Assembly (NCBI RefSeq): GCF_014203235.1
Contig: NZ_JACHIN010000016.1
Location: 62,001 to 126,000 of the forward strand
Origin: Nonomuraea endophytica
GTDB taxonomy: Bacteria > Actinomycetota > Actinomycetes > Streptosporangiales > Streptosporangiaceae
DNA: 64,000 nt
Reading direction: 5' to 3'
The notes below the pieces were generated by a model. It worked only from the letters and a program-made list of their open reading frames with translations. It made no database searches and was not told where the DNA came from. Of this stretch, positions 24,529 to 33,002 are shown in pieces. Each line of letters starts with the position of its first letter. The first letter of the stretch is position 1. The translations under genes and the position numbers were made by a program.

Positions 24529-25367
24529 GGGTCCTGTCGTGGAACATCTGGGACGGCGGCCGCGCCGACCTGCCCCTCATCGTGGAGCAGGTCGCCGCCG
24601 TCGCCCCGGACGTCTTCTGCTCCATCGAGACGTACGGCGCCGCCGACACCATCCTGGGCGGCCTGCCTGGCTATACCGGGACCCGGATCACCGCCAGGGA
24701 CCGGGACAACCTCTGGATCTTCAGCCGGTTGCCGGTGACGCACGTGTTCCCGCCATCGTTCGACGACTTCCGCTTCGGCGGCATCCGCGTGGCCCTGCCC
24801 GGCGTGTCCGGCCCGCAGGGGTTGTCCGGGGATTCCGGCTTGTCCGGCCATCCTGGCTTTTCTGGGGATTCCGGGTTGTTTGGCGGGGTTGAGGTCAATG
24901 TCTTCATCACCTGGCTCAACTTCTCCGAGCCCTGGCTGGGTGACGTGATCGCCTCCGGCGCTTCCCCCGAGGCGATCCGGCAGGCGGAGCAGGTGCAGCT
25001 GTCCGAGCTCAGCCGGATCGTAGGCGAGGAACTGCCCCGCCTGCTGGACGGCGACCGTTCACCGGTGGTGCTGGCCGGCGACCTCAACGTGCTGCCCGCC
25101 TCCGACTGGCCCCACCTGCGCACCACCCAGATCCTGGTGGACGCCGGATACACCGACACCTTCCGCGCCGTCTCCCAGGACCCCGGCCACACCTGGAGCA
25201 CCCAGCCCGACCGCGCCCACGTGAACATCCCCGAACGCATCGACTACATCTTCGCCAAGGGCCTCGAAGTCCGGCACTCCGAAGTAGTCAGCGACCGCCT
25301 GCCCCACCACCCGCCGGGCCCGTTCTACTCCGACCACGCCGCGCTGATCACCGACCTTCACGCCTAA
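24519..25367 (+). CDS. Endonuclease/exonuclease/phosphatase (EEP) family protein with collagen-like insert
   Basis: A 282-residue metal-dependent phosphodiesterase or phosphatase. It begins LRVLSWNIWDGG (metal-binding Asn), has LAGDLNVLPASDW, RIDYIFAKG and ends with the signature SDHAALITD. Residues 95-124 are ten Gly-X-Y triplets inserted between two strands. GTG 24519 and TTG 24525 are both possible; either overlaps the upstream stop, so it is the last gene of the coupled sugar operon. EEP enzymes cleave nucleic acids, sphingomyelin or phosphoinositides; the substrate is open. No signal peptide is visible. Confidence 0.78.
   Translation: MALRVLSWNIWDGGRADLPLIVEQVAAVAPDVFCSIETYGAADTILGGLPGYTGTRITARDRDNLWIFSRLPVTHVFPPSFDDFRFGGIRVALPGVSGPQGLSGDSGLSGHPGFSGDSGLFGGVEVNVFITWLNFSEPWLGDVIASGASPEAIRQAEQVQLSELSRIVGEELPRLLDGDRSPVVLAGDLNVLPASDWPHLRTTQILVDAGYTDTFRAVSQDPGHTWSTQPDRAHVNIPERIDYIFAKGLEVRHSEVVSDRLPHHPPGPFYSDHAALITDLHA
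24801..24890 (+). repeat. Ten Gly-X-Y triplets (collagen-like) inside the EEP gene
   Basis: Thirty codons read GVS GPQ GLS GDS GLS, then GHP GFS GDS GLF GGV. At DNA level GGGGATTCCGG occurs twice, so the tract looks like a recent short-repeat expansion. The flanking strands GIRVALP and EVNVFITWLNF continue the normal EEP fold. Confidence 0.8.
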
Positions 25368-25404
25368 CCTCGGAACCCCGCCAAGCCCGCGGACAGTACC
25401 AGGT

Positions 25405-25995
25405 GTGGATGTGACGACGCGCGCCCGGATCCGGGACGGAGACCAGCAGGCTTTCGGCGACCTGTTCGACGAGTTCGCCAAGGCCGTCTACAACCACGCC
25501 TACCGGCTGACCGGCGACTGGTCGGCCGCCGAGGACGTGGTGTCGCTGACGTTCCTGGAAGCCTGGCGGCTGCGGGAGCGGATCGAACCGGAAGGCGGTT
25601 CCCTGCGCCCCTGGCTCCTGGGCGTGGCCACCAACGTGGCCCGCAACCTGCGGCGTTCCGCCAGAAGACACCGCGACGCGATGGCCAGAATGCCCAGACC
25701 CGAGGCCGTCCCCGACTTCGCCGACGAGCTGATCGGCCGCGTGGCCGACGCCCAGCACCTGGACGACGTGCGCGAAGCCTTCGTACGGCTGCGCGAACAC
25801 GAGCAGGACGTCATCGCCCTGTGCGTCGGCACGGGCCTCGACTACGCGGAGGCGGCCGAGGCGCTCGGCGTCCCCGTGGGCACGGTCCGCAGCCGCCTGT
25901 CCCGAGCCCGCAAGAAGTTGGAACTGGCCGCCACCCGCCGACAGGTAAGAGGTGACCGCGGCACCGCGGTCCGGCCCGTGAAGGAGAGCACCTGA
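25405..25995 (+). CDS. ECF RNA polymerase sigma factor
   Basis: A 196-residue sigma factor. Region 2 covers about residues 10-85 (FGDLFDEFAKAVYNHAYRLT, AAEDVVSLTFLEAWRLRERI). Region 4 covers about 120-175 and includes LDYAEAAEALGVPVGTVRSR followed by LSRARKKL. GTG at 25405 and GTG at 25411 are both possible starts. It overlaps the following membrane-protein gene (TGATG), repeating the arrangement at 12752-14163 on the other strand. Confidence 0.85.
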   Translation: MDVTTRARIRDGDQQAFGDLFDEFAKAVYNHAYRLTGDWSAAEDVVSLTFLEAWRLRERIEPEGGSLRPWLLGVATNVARNLRRSARRHRDAMARMPRPEAVPDFADELIGRVADAQHLDDVREAFVRLREHEQDVIALCVGTGLDYAEAAEALGVPVGTVRSRLSRARKKLELAATRRQVRGDRGTAVRPVKEST

Positions 25996-26588
25996 TGAAC
26001 GTCTTCCCGGACGAGCGCGACCTTTCCGGCGGCCGTCACCGTGACCTGAAGGAGTTCGTGATGGCAGAGATCCAGACCCGGCCGCGCCGTAACCTGTTGC
26101 GCCCGATGATCCTGGCCCCGGTGCTGGGCGTGGCCGCCGCCGCCGCTGTGGTCCTCCCGCTGGTCCTGGGCGGCGGCACCCCCGCCCACGCCGTGGAGAA
26201 GAACCCCGACGGCACCCTCACCGTCACCATCAACGAGGCCAACGACCCCAAGGGCCTGGAGGCCAACCTCCGGGGCATGGGCTACGACGTGGTGGTCGAC
26301 TTCGTGCCGCAGGGCAAGCAGTGCAGCCCGAGGAAGCGCAGCGACAGCTGGGTGCCGCGGGAGCAGTCCAAGCTCACCGTCTTCCCACCCACGGTGGACA
26401 TGAGCGACGACCCCGGCTACCAGCTCGACCTCGCCAAGATCGGTCCTGGTCAGACCGGCGTGCTGATGTTCGCGGTGGGCAAGGAGGACAGGTACGTGGT
26501 GGCCGGCATCTGGGCCGGCATCTCCAACGGCCCCGTGGCCCCGTGCGAACTGGTCGACAGCGACGGCGCGCCTCTGGAGGTCGACTGA
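25995..26588 (+). CDS. Membrane-anchored protein paired with the sigma factor
   Basis: A 197-residue protein with a cytoplasmic N terminus (about 40 residues), one membrane helix (about 40-62, MILAPVLGVAAAAAVVLPLV) and an external domain starting AHAVEKNPDGTLTVTINEAN. It resembles the protein at 12752 in layout and in the post-membrane beta motif (DGTLTVTI against GDHYVIEV). No anti-sigma zinc motif is visible. It probably controls or serves the upstream sigma factor. The gene is coupled to it by a one-base overlap. Confidence 0.65.
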   Translation: MNVFPDERDLSGGRHRDLKEFVMAEIQTRPRRNLLRPMILAPVLGVAAAAAVVLPLVLGGGTPAHAVEKNPDGTLTVTINEANDPKGLEANLRGMGYDVVVDFVPQGKQCSPRKRSDSWVPREQSKLTVFPPTVDMSDDPGYQLDLAKIGPGQTGVLMFAVGKEDRYVVAGIWAGISNGPVAPCELVDSDGAPLEVD

Positions 26589-26595
26589 CCGTACC

Positions 26596-26641
26596 TGTGA
26601 CATAGCTCACTTGAACGGCGTTCAGGATTGAACGGTGTTCA
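26596..26641. promoter_or_regulatory. CRP-like half-site pair and two tandem 13-bp palindromes before tetR
   Basis: TGTGACATAGCTCACT (26596-26611) matches the TGTGA-N6-TCAC spacing of CRP/FNR-family sites. It is followed by TGAACGGCGTTCA (26612-26624) and TGAACGGTGTTCA (26629-26641), two nearly identical palindromes 17 bp apart, just before the TetR gene. The tandem sites suit cooperative TetR dimers. The CRP-like match may be chance. Confidence 0.6.
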
Positions 26642-26663
26642 AGTTCCGTGCCACACTCCCCAC

Positions 26664-27275
26664 ATGCAACTGAAGCGTGCGGACGTCGTGACCGGGGCGC
26701 TGGCCCTGCTCGACACCGACGGCCTGGACGGCCTGACCATGCGCAAACTCGGCGCGCGGCTGGGAGTTCAGGCCGGCGGCATCTACTGGCACTTCACCAA
26801 CAAAGAGGCCCTGCTCGGCGCCATGGCCGACCGGATCGTCGGCCAGGTGACCGAAACCCCGCTCACCCCCGCCCCCTGGGACGCCCAGCTGGCGGAGATC
26901 GCCCACCGCCTGCGCCGCGCCATGCTCGCCCACCGCGACGGCGCCCGCGTGGTGGCGGGCACGTACGTGACGGAGCCGAACACCGTGCGCGGCGGCGACC
27001 AGGCCATGCGCATCCTCACCGACGCCGGCTTCCCGCTCGACCGGGCCGCCTGGGTGATCTTCACCGCCATGTACTACGTGCTCGGCCACACCATCGAGGA
27101 ACAGGCCCAGCGCGAGGCCGGCGACTGGGAGCGGCGCGGCAGCGAACTGGCCGGACCCGAACTACGCCGCGCCGTCGAAGCCCTGATCACCGCCGACCCC
27201 GAAGAACGTTTCGCCTACGGCCTGGAGCTCTTCCTCGACGGTGTACGCCTGCGGCTGGCCGAGGCCCAGGAATGA
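26664..27275 (+). CDS. TetR family regulator (tetracycline-repressor-like C terminus)
   Basis: A 203-residue regulator. The helix-turn-helix lies at residues about 5-50 (VVTGALALLDTDGLDGLTMR, LGVQAGGIYWHFTNKEALL). The C-terminal domain with AAWVIFTAMYYVLGHTIEEQ resembles the ligand domain of TetR/AcrR repressors. ATG 26664 removes a 12-residue extension that would overlap the operator. Its stop overlaps the SIP gene start (ATGA), so it probably regulates its own operon via the palindromes at 26612-26641. Confidence 0.87.
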   Translation: MQLKRADVVTGALALLDTDGLDGLTMRKLGARLGVQAGGIYWHFTNKEALLGAMADRIVGQVTETPLTPAPWDAQLAEIAHRLRRAMLAHRDGARVVAGTYVTEPNTVRGGDQAMRILTDAGFPLDRAAWVIFTAMYYVLGHTIEEQAQREAGDWERRGSELAGPELRRAVEALITADPEERFAYGLELFLDGVRLRLAEAQE

Positions 27276-28078
27276 TCCCCAAGATCAAGCGGGCCAAGGG
27301 CCGCCGCCCCCTGCCCTTGAAAGTCCGCGCCAACGTCCAGCTGAGCCCATCCTTCAACCGCCTGACCCTGGGCGGCCCCGCCCTCGCCGACTTCACCAGC
27401 CCCGGCCTGGACCACGGCGTCCGCCTGTTCTTCCCACGCGAAGGCCAGCCCGCCCTGTGGCTGCCCAGCTTCAAGAACGACGCCTGGATGCCGGAAACCC
27501 TGCTGCAGCCCGCCTCCCGCCGCCCGTGGGTCCGCAACTACACCATCCGCGACCACCGCCCCGACCAGCAGGAACTCGACATCGAGTTCGCCCTGCACGG
27601 CGACGAGGGCCCCGCCTCCGCCTGGGCCGCCCGCGCCCGCCCCGGCGACCCGGCGGGCATCATGGACGAGGGCTACACCTACCTCCCACCCGACGGCGCC
27701 GACCGGCAACTGCTGGTAGGCGACGAGAGCGCCCTCCCCGCGATCCTCTCCATCCTGGGTACGGCTTCCGCCGGCCTTACCGGGCAGGTGTTCCTGGAAG
27801 TTCCGCTGGCCGGTGACATCCGTGGCGACATTGTTTGTCCGGCGGGGGTGCAGGTGACCTGGCTGTCCCGCGACGGCGCCGCCACCGTCCCCGGCGCCCT
27901 TGCCCTTCAAGCCGTCAAGGATGCCCCTGACCTGGGCAAGCCTTCTTACGCCTGGATCGCCGGCGAGTCGAAACTGGCCACCGGCGTACGCCGCCACCTG
28001 GTCAACGAACGGCACATCGAGAAACGGGACATCGCCTTCATCGGCTACTGGCGCCACGGCCGCCCCAGCCCCGGCTGA
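27272..28078 (+). CDS. Siderophore-interacting protein (FAD-dependent ferric reductase)
   Basis: A 268-residue flavoprotein of the SIP family. It has a FAD-binding barrel with RPWVRNYTIRDHRPDQQELD (RxYTxR motif, residues about 86-105) and a C-terminal NAD(P)H domain (LLVGDESALPAILSIL, SYAWIAGESKLATGVRRHLV). Such proteins release iron by reducing imported ferric siderophores in the cytoplasm. It is translationally coupled to the TetR gene. Regulation by that TetR rather than by an iron regulator is suggested by position. Confidence 0.88.
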   Translation: MIPKIKRAKGRRPLPLKVRANVQLSPSFNRLTLGGPALADFTSPGLDHGVRLFFPREGQPALWLPSFKNDAWMPETLLQPASRRPWVRNYTIRDHRPDQQELDIEFALHGDEGPASAWAARARPGDPAGIMDEGYTYLPPDGADRQLLVGDESALPAILSILGTASAGLTGQVFLEVPLAGDIRGDIVCPAGVQVTWLSRDGAATVPGALALQAVKDAPDLGKPSYAWIAGESKLATGVRRHLVNERHIEKRDIAFIGYWRHGRPSPG

Positions 28079-28254
28079 CCAGCCCTCCTCACATGACCAC
28101 CGTCGAGCCGGCGAGGCTGGCCCGGGTTCGGCCACCTTTCAGGGTGGGCCCACCGTGCTGGCCAGATGAGGGTGGGGTCCAGCTCGCTGGCCACCTAGCT
28201 GGGTAACGGGTGGGCCTTAGGAAGGCTGTCCGAGCGGAGCGAGGTCCGACAGGG

Positions 28255-28273
28255 GTCGGGCCCCCGGCCCGAC
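28255..28273. terminator. Perfect GC hairpin between convergent genes
   Basis: GTCGGGCC-CCC-GGCCCGAC forms an 8-bp perfect stem with a 3-base loop. It lies between the SIP gene and the convergent SPFH gene. No T-tract follows on either strand, so it may act as a bidirectional non-canonical terminator. Confidence 0.5.
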
Positions 28274-28310
28274 TGGGAGAACGCGCGGAGCGTAGCGGAG
28301 CTCGATGCCT

Positions 28311-29390
28311 TTAGGGGTTGCGTTCTGCTTGCTGGGGGTCTTTTTCGAGGTTGGGGAAGGGGGAGGGTTCCGGTACGGCCGCGCCCAACTGCCGGGGCAG
28401 GCCGGGCTTCTCGGCTTCCTGGGCGGAGGCCACGGCTGCGGCTGCCGCTTCTGATGCCTTGGCCACTTCCTCGTCGGCCGCAGAAGCGTCCGTGATCTCG
28501 TCTCGGGTGGCGGCCGAGCGGGGCAGGGCTTCGGTGAAGGCCTTGGACACGCCCTGCAGCGCGGAGGTCACCTCGCTGGGGATGACCCAGAGGGTGTTGC
28601 CCTCGCCCTGCGCGAGCTGCGGCAGCACCTGGAGGTACTGGTAGGCGAGCAGCTTGGGGTCGGGGTCGTTGCGGTGGACGGCCTGGAAGACCTGGTCGAT
28701 GGCGCGGGACTGGCCTTCGGCTTCGAGGATGGCGGCGGTGCGCTGGCCTTCGGCTCGGAGGATGCGGCCCTGCTTGTCGCCTTCTGCGGTGAGGATCTGG
28801 GACTGGCGCTGGCCTTCGGCGGTGAGGATGGCGGCCCGCTTGTCGCGTTCGGCCCGCATCTGCTTCTCCATCGCGTCCTTGATGGTCTTGGGCGGGTCGA
28901 TCGCCTTGATCTCGACCCGGTTGACGCGCAGGCCCCATTTGCCGGTGGCCTCGTCGAGGACGCCGCGTAGCTGGCTGTTGATGGTGTCGCGGGAGGTGAG
29001 GGTCTTCTCCAGGTCCATGGAGCCGACGACGTTGCGGAGGGTGGTGACGGTGAGCTGTTCGACGGCCTGGATGTAGTTGGCGATCTCGTAGGCGGCCGCG
29101 CGTGGGTCGGTGACCTGGAAGTAGAGGACGGTGTCGATCTCGACGACGAGGTTGTCCTCGGTGATGACCGGCTGGGGACGGAAGGAGACGACTTGTTCCC
29201 GCAGGTCGATCATCGTGTAGACGCGGTCGACGTAGGGGATGACGAAGTTGAGTCCGGGTTTGAGGGTGCGGTGGTACCGGCCGAGCCGCTCGACGTTGCG
29301 GGCCCTCGCCTGCGGCACGATGCGTACCGCTTTGAGTACCGTGATCACCGCGAAGAGGGCGATGACCAAGCCGACGATCAGCAGCTCCAT
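28311..29390 (-). CDS. SPFH/band 7 (stomatin-like) membrane protein
   Basis: A 359-residue protein with one N-terminal membrane helix (residues 1-20, MELLIVGLVIALFAVITVLK) and an SPFH domain (about 25-185: ERLGRYHRTLKPGLNFVIPY, VDTVLYFQVTDPRAAAYEI). A helical region with four similar AEG(Q/D) units (ILTAEGQ, ILTAEGD, ILRAEGQ, ILEAEGQ) follows, then an Ala/Glu-rich tail. Such proteins form membrane rings or rafts. The nfeD-like gene lies four bases upstream on the same strand, the classical stomatin-NfeD pairing. Confidence 0.9.
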   Translation of the reverse strand: MELLIVGLVIALFAVITVLKAVRIVPQARARNVERLGRYHRTLKPGLNFVIPYVDRVYTMIDLREQVVSFRPQPVITEDNLVVEIDTVLYFQVTDPRAAAYEIANYIQAVEQLTVTTLRNVVGSMDLEKTLTSRDTINSQLRGVLDEATGKWGLRVNRVEIKAIDPPKTIKDAMEKQMRAERDKRAAILTAEGQRQSQILTAEGDKQGRILRAEGQRTAAILEAEGQSRAIDQVFQAVHRNDPDPKLLAYQYLQVLPQLAQGEGNTLWVIPSEVTSALQGVSKAFTEALPRSAATRDEITDASAADEEVAKASEAAAAAVASAQEAEKPGLPRQLGAAVPEPSPFPNLEKDPQQAERNP

Positions 29391-29394
29391 ATGA

Positions 29395-29826
29395 TCACTC
29401 CCGGGGATAGACGAGGGCGGTGGCGCCCTCGATCTCGATGACGTCGACGGTCGCCCCGGTGGGGATGACCAGCGTTTCGTCATAGGCGCGTGCGGACCAT
29501 TCCTCGCCACCGATGCGCACTCTGCCGTCGCGGCCGGTGACCTCGGAGATCACGTACGCGGGCTTGCCGACCAGCGCCTCCACGCCGAAGCGCTTGAGCT
29601 GGGGCTGGCGTATATGCCGCATGGCGATGGGCCGGACCGTGAACAGCCCGGCCGCCGACGACAGGGTGAAGACGAGCAGTTGAAGCGGAATGGGCAGGCC
29701 TAGTGCCGCTGTGGCGGCGGTCAGGAGAGACGCGACGCCGAGGATGCCCAGAGCGGCCGTGAGGGTGAAGATCTCCGCCACGCCGAGCACGACGGCGAGG
29801 ATTATCCAGATAACCCAATCTTCCAT
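29395..29826 (-). CDS. NfeD-like membrane protein (short form)
   Basis: A 143-residue protein with two or three membrane helices in residues 1-75 (WVIWIILAVVLGVAEIFTL and PLQLLVFTLSSAAGLFTV) and a C-terminal OB-fold domain (VEALVGKPAYVISEV to TVDVIEIEGATALVYPRE). It is the short NfeD type without protease domain. The downstream gene encodes the SPFH partner. The two probably form a membrane-quality or microdomain complex. Confidence 0.88.
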   Translation of the reverse strand: MEDWVIWIILAVVLGVAEIFTLTAALGILGVASLLTAATAALGLPIPLQLLVFTLSSAAGLFTVRPIAMRHIRQPQLKRFGVEALVGKPAYVISEVTGRDGRVRIGGEEWSARAYDETLVIPTGATVDVIEIEGATALVYPRE

Positions 29827-29880
29827 GCGTTGGCCCTCCTGACAGGTAAACGGGCCTAGGTCTGCATCGTGTTCCCTCTC

Positions 29881-31074
29881 CTACCGTAAACCTGGAGCGG
29901 GCGCTTGTTGCACCCATCCGCCGTCGGATGCCGGATCGTGAAGTGCGCTGCCCAGCTGCCATTTCTCCCAGGAAAGCTGCCAGAAGCCCCAGCCGTTGTT
30001 CCATTCGAGGGGGCGGTCGGTGCCGGTGATGCTGACGGGGTCGCCGCGCAGGGAGTTCGCGAAGAACCATGCTGCCTGGTCAGGGCGGGAATTGATGCAG
30101 CCGTGGCTGACATTGGCCCGGCCCTGGGCCCAGACGTTGTTCTTCGCGTGCACGTATTCGCCGGAATTCGAGATGCGCACGGCGTGGTCGATCATCAGGT
30201 CGTAAAAACCTGGATCGCCTTTTTTCCGTCCTGGGGACACCATGCGCACCGGGTTTCCCTTGTCCATCGTGAGATGGACTCCGCTGGTGGTGGTGTATTC
30301 GCGGGTGGTGGCCATGCCGGCGCTGATGGCCATGTTCTGGACGACCTGGCCGTCGCGCCTGACCACCATCTGGTGGGTGCGGGTGTCGACGGTGCTGGTC
30401 TGCTTGCGGCCGACGGTGAAGGAGAGCGTGTGGTCGGCGGTGCCGAAGACGCCGGGGGACGGGCGGACGCCGGTCAGGTGGGCGGTGAAGGTGACCTTCT
30501 GCCGGGCAGGCCAGTAGTGGCTGGTGCGATAGACGGCCTGGGTGTCGCCGGTCCAGCGCCAGGCGCCCTCGACCGGCTTGGCGGCGGTGACCTCCAGCGC
30601 CCGCTCGACGGCGGCCTTGTCGCGGACGGGGCCGTCGAAGGTGACGATGATCGGCATGCCGACGCCGACCTCCTCGCCGGGCAGCGGGGAGACCGAGGAG
30701 ACGCCGAAGGGGCGTCCGGCGGCGCGGGTGCGGAAGCGGCCCATGGCGATCGACGAGGGACCGGAGGCGGTGGCTGCGGTCGCGGTCACCGCGTATTCGG
30801 TGTCGGGTTCCAGCGCCCAGTTGGAACGCCAGGTGGTGCCTCCCGGGTCGAAGGCGCCGGGCACCGGGCGGCCCGCGGCGTACGCGAGGACCTGGCGCAG
30901 CGTGCCGCCTCCGGCCTTGACCACGAGACCGCGGTCGGGCCGGGCGCGGTCGGTGTCGAAGGCCGGAAAGGTGGTGATGACCGGGGGCGCGGCCGCGGGG
31001 GTGTCGGCCGTGACCGAGGAGCACCCCACGACCGTGAGCAGGACGACGAGACAGAACGCCGCGGCAAGCCGCAT
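29881..31074 (-). CDS. Lipoprotein L,D-transpeptidase
   Basis: A 397-residue envelope enzyme that makes 3-3 cross-links in peptidoglycan. The signal peptide ends in a lipobox (LLTVVGC) with Cys18. Two Ig-like domains follow (about 30-120 and 125-235), then the YkuD catalytic domain with HAKNNVWAQGRANVSHGCIN, giving active-site Cys in SHGCINSRP. A C-terminal tail rich in Trp follows. This is the LdtMt2-type architecture of actinobacteria. It stands between NfeD and the homogentisate operon and is probably transcribed alone. Confidence 0.92.
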   Translation of the reverse strand: MRLAAAFCLVVLLTVVGCSSVTADTPAAAPPVITTFPAFDTDRARPDRGLVVKAGGGTLRQVLAYAAGRPVPGAFDPGGTTWRSNWALEPDTEYAVTATAATASGPSSIAMGRFRTRAAGRPFGVSSVSPLPGEEVGVGMPIIVTFDGPVRDKAAVERALEVTAAKPVEGAWRWTGDTQAVYRTSHYWPARQKVTFTAHLTGVRPSPGVFGTADHTLSFTVGRKQTSTVDTRTHQMVVRRDGQVVQNMAISAGMATTREYTTTSGVHLTMDKGNPVRMVSPGRKKGDPGFYDLMIDHAVRISNSGEYVHAKNNVWAQGRANVSHGCINSRPDQAAWFFANSLRGDPVSITGTDRPLEWNNGWGFWQLSWEKWQLGSALHDPASDGGWVQQAPAPGLR

Positions 31075-31147
31075 CTCACTCCTGGAATCCTGGGGGCGGG
31101 GGCCTCCAAGGGTAGCGGTGAGTCACGGTTTGAGCACGTCAAGTCAC

Positions 31148-32260
31148 CTACCGGACAGTTCCGGAAACCTCCCCCAGGCCGATCCCACCGGCGGTGGCGG
31201 TGATCGTCACCGTGTCGCCGTCCTCCAGGAACGTGCGCACCGACCCGTCGGGCAGCTTGATCGGCTCGGTGCCGTTCCAGCTCAGCTCCATGAGCGAGCC
31301 GCGCTGGCCGGGCTCGGGCCCGGAGATCGTGCCGCTGCCGTAGAGGTCGCCGGTCCGCAGCGCCGCGCCGTTCACGGTCATGTGGGCGAGCATCTGGTCC
31401 GGCGTCCAGTACATGCTCCGGTACGGCGGCCGCGCCACCACAACCCCGTTGAGCAGCACTTCCAGCTCGATGTCCAGCCCCCAGTCACCCTGCCTGCGCA
31501 GATAATCCAGCGGCGCAGGATCCTGCGAACGCCCGGGCACCCGGGGCAGCGCCTCCAGCGGCGTCACCCACGGCGAGATCGAGGTGGCGAACGACTTGCC
31601 GAGGAAGGGCCCGAGCGGCTGCGCCTCCCAGCCCTGGATGTCGCGGGCGCTCCAGTCGTTGAGCAGCGTCACCCCGAACACGTGGTCCTCGAACGCCCCG
31701 GCCGGCGCCCCCATCGCGGACGGCACGCCGACCACGAAGCCCAGCTCGGCCTCGATGTCGAGTTTGGCGCACGGCCCGAACACCCCGGCCCGCAACTGCC
31801 CGCTCGGCCGCGTGACCGGCGTGCCCGAGACCACCACGGTCCCCGAGCGACCGTGGTAGCCGACGGGCAGGTGGCGCCAGTTGGGCAGCAGCGCCTCCGC
31901 GTTCGGCCGGAACATCTTGCCCATGTTGGTGGCGTGGTCGACCGAGGCGTAGAAGTCGACGTAGTCGGCGACCTCGATGGGGAGGTGGAGCGTGACCTGG
32001 TCGAGCGGGATCAGGTGCGGCTCGGCCAGCGAGAGGTCGTCGGTCAGCTTGGTCTGGATGAGCGCGCGGGTGTCGTGCCAGGCGTGCCGCCCGCGGGCCA
32101 TGAAGGCGTTGAGGCTGCCGGTGGCGAACACCTCGTCGTGCAGAAAAGCGGACAGGTCCAGGACACGGTCCTCGTAGCGCACCCCCACGCGCGGGGCCTC
32201 GCCCTGGCGGGAGAACACCCCATAGGGCAGGTTCTCGACGCCCCACCTACGCTCCGTCAC
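31148..32260 (-). CDS. fahA: Fumarylacetoacetase
   Basis: A 370-residue hydrolase cleaving fumarylacetoacetate to fumarate and acetoacetate, the last step of tyrosine/homogentisate breakdown. Visible family marks are FYASVDHATNMGKMFRP, PVGYHGRSGTVVVSG, DIEAELGFVVG (metal-binding acidic residues) and LLNDWSARDIQGWE. The start GTG 32260 overlaps the end of the upstream gene by 14 bases. It is the last gene of the hmgA operon. Confidence 0.93.
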   Translation of the reverse strand: MTERRWGVENLPYGVFSRQGEAPRVGVRYEDRVLDLSAFLHDEVFATGSLNAFMARGRHAWHDTRALIQTKLTDDLSLAEPHLIPLDQVTLHLPIEVADYVDFYASVDHATNMGKMFRPNAEALLPNWRHLPVGYHGRSGTVVVSGTPVTRPSGQLRAGVFGPCAKLDIEAELGFVVGVPSAMGAPAGAFEDHVFGVTLLNDWSARDIQGWEAQPLGPFLGKSFATSISPWVTPLEALPRVPGRSQDPAPLDYLRRQGDWGLDIELEVLLNGVVVARPPYRSMYWTPDQMLAHMTVNGAALRTGDLYGSGTISGPEPGQRGSLMELSWNGTEPIKLPDGSVRTFLEDGDTVTITATAGGIGLGEVSGTVR

Positions 32261-33002
32261 TGATCACTCCTAGTGTCTTGAGGTCGTCGATGGGCGTGCT
32301 GGTGCTGCACGAGCCGTAGCTGACGAGTAGTTCACGGGCGCGCTTCGCGCTCTCCTCCGGTACGGCCAGCGCCAGCCGTACCAGGTGGCCGACGTCCGTC
32401 GTGCGCAGGACGGGCACCGGATCGCGGTGCTCCACCGCCTCGCAGACGGCGAGCACCAGGTTGAGGAAGCCGTGCCGGTCGACGCCGAGCGCGGGGTCGA
32501 AGTGGCGTACGGCGTGGTGGAGCCCGGCCGTGGCCTTGAACGGGATGTCGTTGTCCACGCAGTGGGCGATGAAGGCGCCCAGGTGTTCGGCGGGCGGGAA
32601 GGCGTCGGCCGTGGCCCCGCCGCAGCGGACCTTGAGACCGGCGCCCTCGGGCAGGCCGGTGACCTGGGATCGGGGCGGCACCTCGATGAACAGGCGGACG
32701 CCGTCGGGCAGGTCCAGGCGGGCGGCCTGCTCGGGCGGCAGCCGTACCTCCACGAAGTCGATGGGGAGGTCGGCGAAGGCGGGCAGGTCGTCGGTGTCGA
32801 GGATCAGGCCCATGCGGTTGGGGCGGGGCTCGGCGCGGCGCAGCGTGTCGAGGCGGGAGGCGGGACACAGGAAGCGGTGGGTGAGCAGGGGGCTGGCCGC
32901 TTCGAGGTCGCGCTGGTGGCGGGCGAGGGCCTCGTCCATGTGCAGCGAGGTCGGCGGGAACAGGCCGGCGTCGTCGACGAGGGCGGTGAACAGGGAGTTC
33001 AT
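32247..33002 (-). CDS. Conserved protein of unknown function between hmgA and fahA
   Basis: A 251-residue cytoplasmic protein that begins MNSLFTALVDDAGLFPPTSL. Conserved-looking blocks are GLKVRCGGATADAFPP and IPFKATAGLHHAVRHFDP, then RHGFLNLVLAV. The alternation of strands and helices suggests a barrel. I believe it belongs to a widespread actinobacterial family without known function. It overlaps hmgA by 4 bp and fahA by 14 bp, which ties it to the pathway. No gene for maleylacetoacetate isomerase is present, and this product is a candidate for that step or for an aldolase-like side reaction; this is speculation from position. Confidence 0.75.
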   Translation of the reverse strand: MNSLFTALVDDAGLFPPTSLHMDEALARHQRDLEAASPLLTHRFLCPASRLDTLRRAEPRPNRMGLILDTDDLPAFADLPIDFVEVRLPPEQAARLDLPDGVRLFIEVPPRSQVTGLPEGAGLKVRCGGATADAFPPAEHLGAFIAHCVDNDIPFKATAGLHHAVRHFDPALGVDRHGFLNLVLAVCEAVEHRDPVPVLRTTDVGHLVRLALAVPEESAKRARELLVSYGSCSTSTPIDDLKTLGVISDGA

